Assembly: GCF_051020955.1 (NCBI RefSeq)
Contig: NW_027476187.1
Span: forward strand, 124,001 to 188,000
From: Megalopta genalis
Lineage: Eukaryota; Arthropoda; Insecta; Hymenoptera; Halictidae
Direction of reading: 5' to 3'
Length of the DNA: 64,000 nt
Every line of letters begins with the position of its first letter. Position 1 is the stretch's first letter. The position numbers and the translations under genes were made by a program. This document shows, piece by piece, positions 61,457 through 64,000 of the stretch. The notes beneath the pieces were generated by a model, which saw only the letters and a list, made by a program, of their open reading frames with translations, ran no database searches and had not been told where the DNA came from.

Positions 61457-64000
61457 TCACAAGTATTTGAAGCTAAACCAATCGCTTCGCATGGATTTGA
61501 AGCAAAGCCTTCAACTTCGCATTGATTTGAAGATAAATCATGTGTTCCGCTTGGATTTGAAGCTAACTCGTTTGTTTCGCATGCAGTTGAAGCTAAATCA
61601 TGTATATCACAAGTATTTGAAGCTAAACCGTTCGTTTCGCATGGATTTGTATCTAAGCCTCCTACGTCGCATGAATTTGAATCTAAATCATGTGTTTCGC
61701 TTGGATTTGAAGCTAACTCGTTTGTTTCGCATGCAGTTGAAGCTAAATCATGTATATCACAAGTATTTGAAGCTAAACCGTTCGTTTCGCATGGATTTGA
61801 ATCTAAGCCTCCTACGTCGCATGAATTTGAATCTAAATCATGTGTTTCGCTTGGATTTGAAGCTAACTCGTTTGTTTCGCATGCAGTTGAAGCTAAATCA
61901 TGTATATCACAAGTATTCGAAGCTAAACCATTTGTATCACATGGATTTGAAGCTAAGCCTTCTAATGCGCAATGATTCGAAGCTAAATCATGTGTTTTGC
62001 TTGGATTTGAAGCTAACTCGATTGTTTCGCATTCCTTCTACTTCGAATTGATTTGAAGTTTGGATTAGAAGCTAACTCGATTGTTTCGCAATGCACTTTA
62101 TGCTAAATCATGTATAAAACATGTATTTGAAGCTAAACCATTTGTTTTGCATGTATTTGAAGCTAAGACTTATACTTTGCATGAAATTGAAGCTAAATCA
62201 TGTGTTTCGCTTGGATTTGAAGCTAACTCGTTAGTTTCGCATGCAGTTGAAGCTATATCGCTTATATTCGCAAGTATTTGAAGCCAAATCATACGTTCCG
62301 CATAAATTTGAAACTAAGGCAACTACTTCGCATTGATTTGAAGCTAAATCATGTGTTTCGCTTGGATTTGAAGCTAACTCGTTTGTTTCGCATGCAGTTG
62401 AAGCTAAATCACGTATATCACAAGTATTTGAAGCTAAACCATTCGTTTCGCATGGATTTGAATCTAAGCCTCCTACTTCGCATGAATTTGAATCTAAATC
62501 ATGTGTTTCGCTTGCATTTGAAGCTAATTCGTTTGTTTCGCATGCAGTTGAAGCTAAATTATGTATAAACAAGTATTTGAAGCTAAACCATTTGCATCGC
62601 AAGGATTTGAAGCTAAACCATGTGATTCGCAAGAATTTGAAGCTAAATCATGTGTTTCGCTTGGATTTGAAGCTAACTCGTTTGTTTCGCATGCAGTCGA
62701 AGCTAAATCATGTATATCACAAGTATTTGAAGCTAAACCGTTCGTTTCGCATGGATTTGAATCTAAGCCTCCTACGTCGCATGAATTTGAATCTAAATCA
62801 TGTGTTTCACTTGGATTTGAAGCTAACTCGTTTGTTTCGCATGCAGTTGAATCTAAATCATGTATATCACAAGTATTTGAAGCTAAACCGTTCGTTTCGC
62901 ATGGATTTGAATCTAAGCCTCCTACGTCGCATGAATTTGAATCTAAATCATGTGTTTCGCTTGGATTTGAAGCTAACTCGTTTGTTTCGCATGCAGTTGA
63001 AGCTAAATCATGTATATCACAAGTATTCGAAGCTAAACCATTTGTATCACATGGATTTGAAGCTAAGCCTTCTAATGCGCAATGATTCGAAGCTAAATCA
63101 TGTGTTTTGCTTGGATTTGAAGCTAACTCGATTGTTTCGCATTCCTTCTACTTCGAATTGATTTGAAGTTTGGATTAGAAGCTAACTCGATTGTTTCGCA
63201 ATGCACTTTATGCTAAATCATGTATAAAACATGTATTTGAAGCTAAACCATTTGTTTTGCATGTATTTGAAGCTAAGACTTATACTTTGCATGAAATTGA
63301 AGCTAAATCATGTGTTTCGCTTGGATTTGAAGCTAACTCGTTAGTTTCGCATGCAGTTGAAGCTATATCGCTTATATTCGCAAGTATTTGAAGCCAAATC
63401 ATTCGTTTCGCATAAATTTGAAACTAAGGCAACTACTTCGCATTGATTTGAAGCTAAATCATGTGTTTCGCTTGGATTTGAAGCTAACTCGTTTGTTTCG
63501 CATGCAGTTGAAGCTAAATCATGTATATCACAAGTATTTGAAGCTAAACCGTTCGTTTCGCATGGATTTGAATCTAAGCCTCCTACGTCGCATGGATTTG
63601 AATCTAAATCATGTGTTTCGCTTGGATTTGAAGCTAACTCGTTAGTTTCGCATGCAGTTGAAGCTATATCGCTTATATTCGCAAGTATTTGAAGCCAAAT
63701 CATTCGTTTCGCATAAATTTGAAACTAAGGCAACTACTTCGCATTGATTTGAAGCTAAATCATGTGTTTCGCTTGGATTTGAAGCTAACTTGTTTGTTTC
63801 GCATGCAGTTGAAGCTAAATCATGTATATCACAAGTATTTGAAGCTAAACCGTTCGTTTCGCATGGATTTGAATCTAAGCCTCCTACGTCGCATGAATTT
63901 GAATCTAAATCATGTGTTTCGCTTGGATTTGAAGCTAACTCGTTTGTTTCGCATGCAGTTTAAGCTAAATCATGTATATCATAAGTATTTGAAGCTAAAC
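61457..64000 (+). repeat. 3,032-bp higher-order repeat, copy 2 (cut by window end)
   Basis: About 2,544 of 3,032 bp are present. Every substitution I compared with copy 1 between 58.5 and 60.9 kb is conserved (for example atttgtatctaagcc at 58,615/61,647), so the two copies are very recent. The window end falls inside the repeat. Confidence 0.88.

Larger units (their letters stand above)
1..64000 (+). repeat. 30-bp satellite array filling the whole window
   Basis: The sequence is a head-to-tail array of a 30-bp unit, roughly 2,130 copies. The constant part is atttgaagcta. The rest varies among recurring classes such as aatcatgtgtttcgcatgg, aaccttctacatcgcattg, agccttctacttcgcattc, tatcacttatatcgcaagt, actcgttcgtttcgcatgc and cctcgtttgttcctcctgc. 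The 30-bp phase holds for kilobases with only rare 1-base slips. Every copy reads in the same orientation and I found no inverted block. No unique sequence, transposon, tRNA, rRNA or conventional gene interrupts it. Multi-kilobase higher-order structure points to a eukaryotic satellite. Chromosomal position and species cannot be told from the sequence. Confidence 0.97.
49200..64000 (+). repeat. Array region IV: 5-monomer, 150-bp cycles
   Basis: The gcatgcagttgaagc unit recurs every 150 bp over long stretches, for example 51,505/51,655/51,805, 58,551/58,701/58,851 and 59,660/59,810/59,960. The class order is atcatgtatatcacaag, accgttcgtttcgcatgg, gcctcctacgtcgcatg, atcatgtgtttcgcttgg, then actcgtttgtttcgcatgc. 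Read on the minus strand this is a 50-residue cycle: TACETNELAS, NPSETHDLDS, NSCDVGGLDS, NPCETNGLAS, NTCDIHDLAS. The array continues past the window edge. Confidence 0.85.

Noticed and set aside
1..64000. CRISPR array (repeats of about 30 bp)
   Set aside because: The repeats are directly contiguous, vary by class and have no unique spacers between them. There are no cas genes or leader.
1..64000. All shorter ORFs (60-290 codons) on both strands
   Set aside because: They are frame shadows of the same monomer, end at amplified stop or indel variants, and several use TTG starts. None has independent support as a gene.
1..64000. CENP-B box or other known centromere motif
   Set aside because: The CENP-B box core needs TTCG followed at fixed spacing by A and CGGG. 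The monomers have ttcgca but no CGGG, so no box is present.
1..64000. Telomeric repeat or telomere-proximal sequence
   Set aside because: No TTAGGG-, TTTAGGG- or TTAGG-type runs occur anywhere in the window.
1..64000. Transposable element, rRNA or tRNA insertion
   Set aside because: I found no block that departs from the 30-bp pattern for more than about one monomer, no long terminal or inverted repeats, and no recognisable RNA gene sequence.
1..64000. Promoter or origin signals in the AT-rich units such as tatatatcac or ttaataatg
   Set aside because: These strings are parts of monomer classes repeated many times. Nothing distinguishes any copy as a regulatory site.
1..64000. Quasi-palindromic core (gaagctaa / gaagcttaa) as a cruciform in every monomer
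   Set aside because: The common form gaagctaaa has mismatches next to the AGCT centre. Only the rarer gaagcttaa form is near-palindromic, and it is too short to argue for a structure.

Overview
This window contains no conventional gene. All 64,000 bases are one continuous, head-to-tail tandem array of a 30-bp monomer (about 37% GC in the consensus), with every copy in the same orientation and both window edges cutting through the array. Each monomer has a nearly invariant half, atttgaagcta, and a variable half that usually ends in a CpG-containing tcgca followed by tgg, ttg, ttc, agt or tgca. The variable halves fall into about eight recurring classes. The classes are arranged into cycles of 5 or 7 monomers, and these into higher-order repeats (HORs) of 0.4 to 3.9 kb. 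This is the architecture of a eukaryotic satellite (centromeric, pericentromeric, subtelomeric or sex-chromosome heterochromatin type). Nothing here identifies the species, and no bacterial or viral hallmark is visible.

Layout. (I) 1-13.7 kb: 7-monomer-type cycles marked by a gcttaataatg unit. It holds a 3,869-bp near-perfect tandem duplication (2.54-10.28 kb) and a 1.65/1.71-kb HOR (8.1-13.2 kb). (II) 13.7-31.2 kb and 34.7-42.2 kb: a second family marked by a 29-bp unit containing gaagaaaacc, with tandem duplications of 2,606, 1,528 and 1,833 bp. Embedded in it at 31.2-35.7 kb is a near-identical 4.5-kb copy of 10.2-14.7 kb. (III) 42.2-49.2 kb: a more diverged family with a roughly 1.9-kb HOR and a 391-bp tandem duplication. 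(IV) 49.2-64 kb: 5-monomer (150-bp) cycles, 872/572-bp HORs and a 3,032-bp HOR running off the right edge.

Because 30 is divisible by three, a frame free of stops in one monomer stays open through many. Long ORFs therefore appear in two plus-strand frames and one minus-strand frame at once. The minus-strand frame gives a regular decapeptide (x-C-[DE]-[TVI]-x-x-L-A-S-N) with runs up to 540 codons, so descent from a repetitive coding sequence cannot be excluded. However, class-wide stop codons and one-base frameshifts have been amplified along with the repeats, and the longest runs begin at TTG. I therefore treat the ORFs as by-products of periodicity.

Points most worth checking: an indel-rich patch at 29.1-31.3 kb that coincides with a family switch (possible assembly problem), the CpG-decay pattern that defines monomer classes, the amplified nonsense and frameshift markers, and a perfect 10-bp-stem hairpin repeated four times in region IV.
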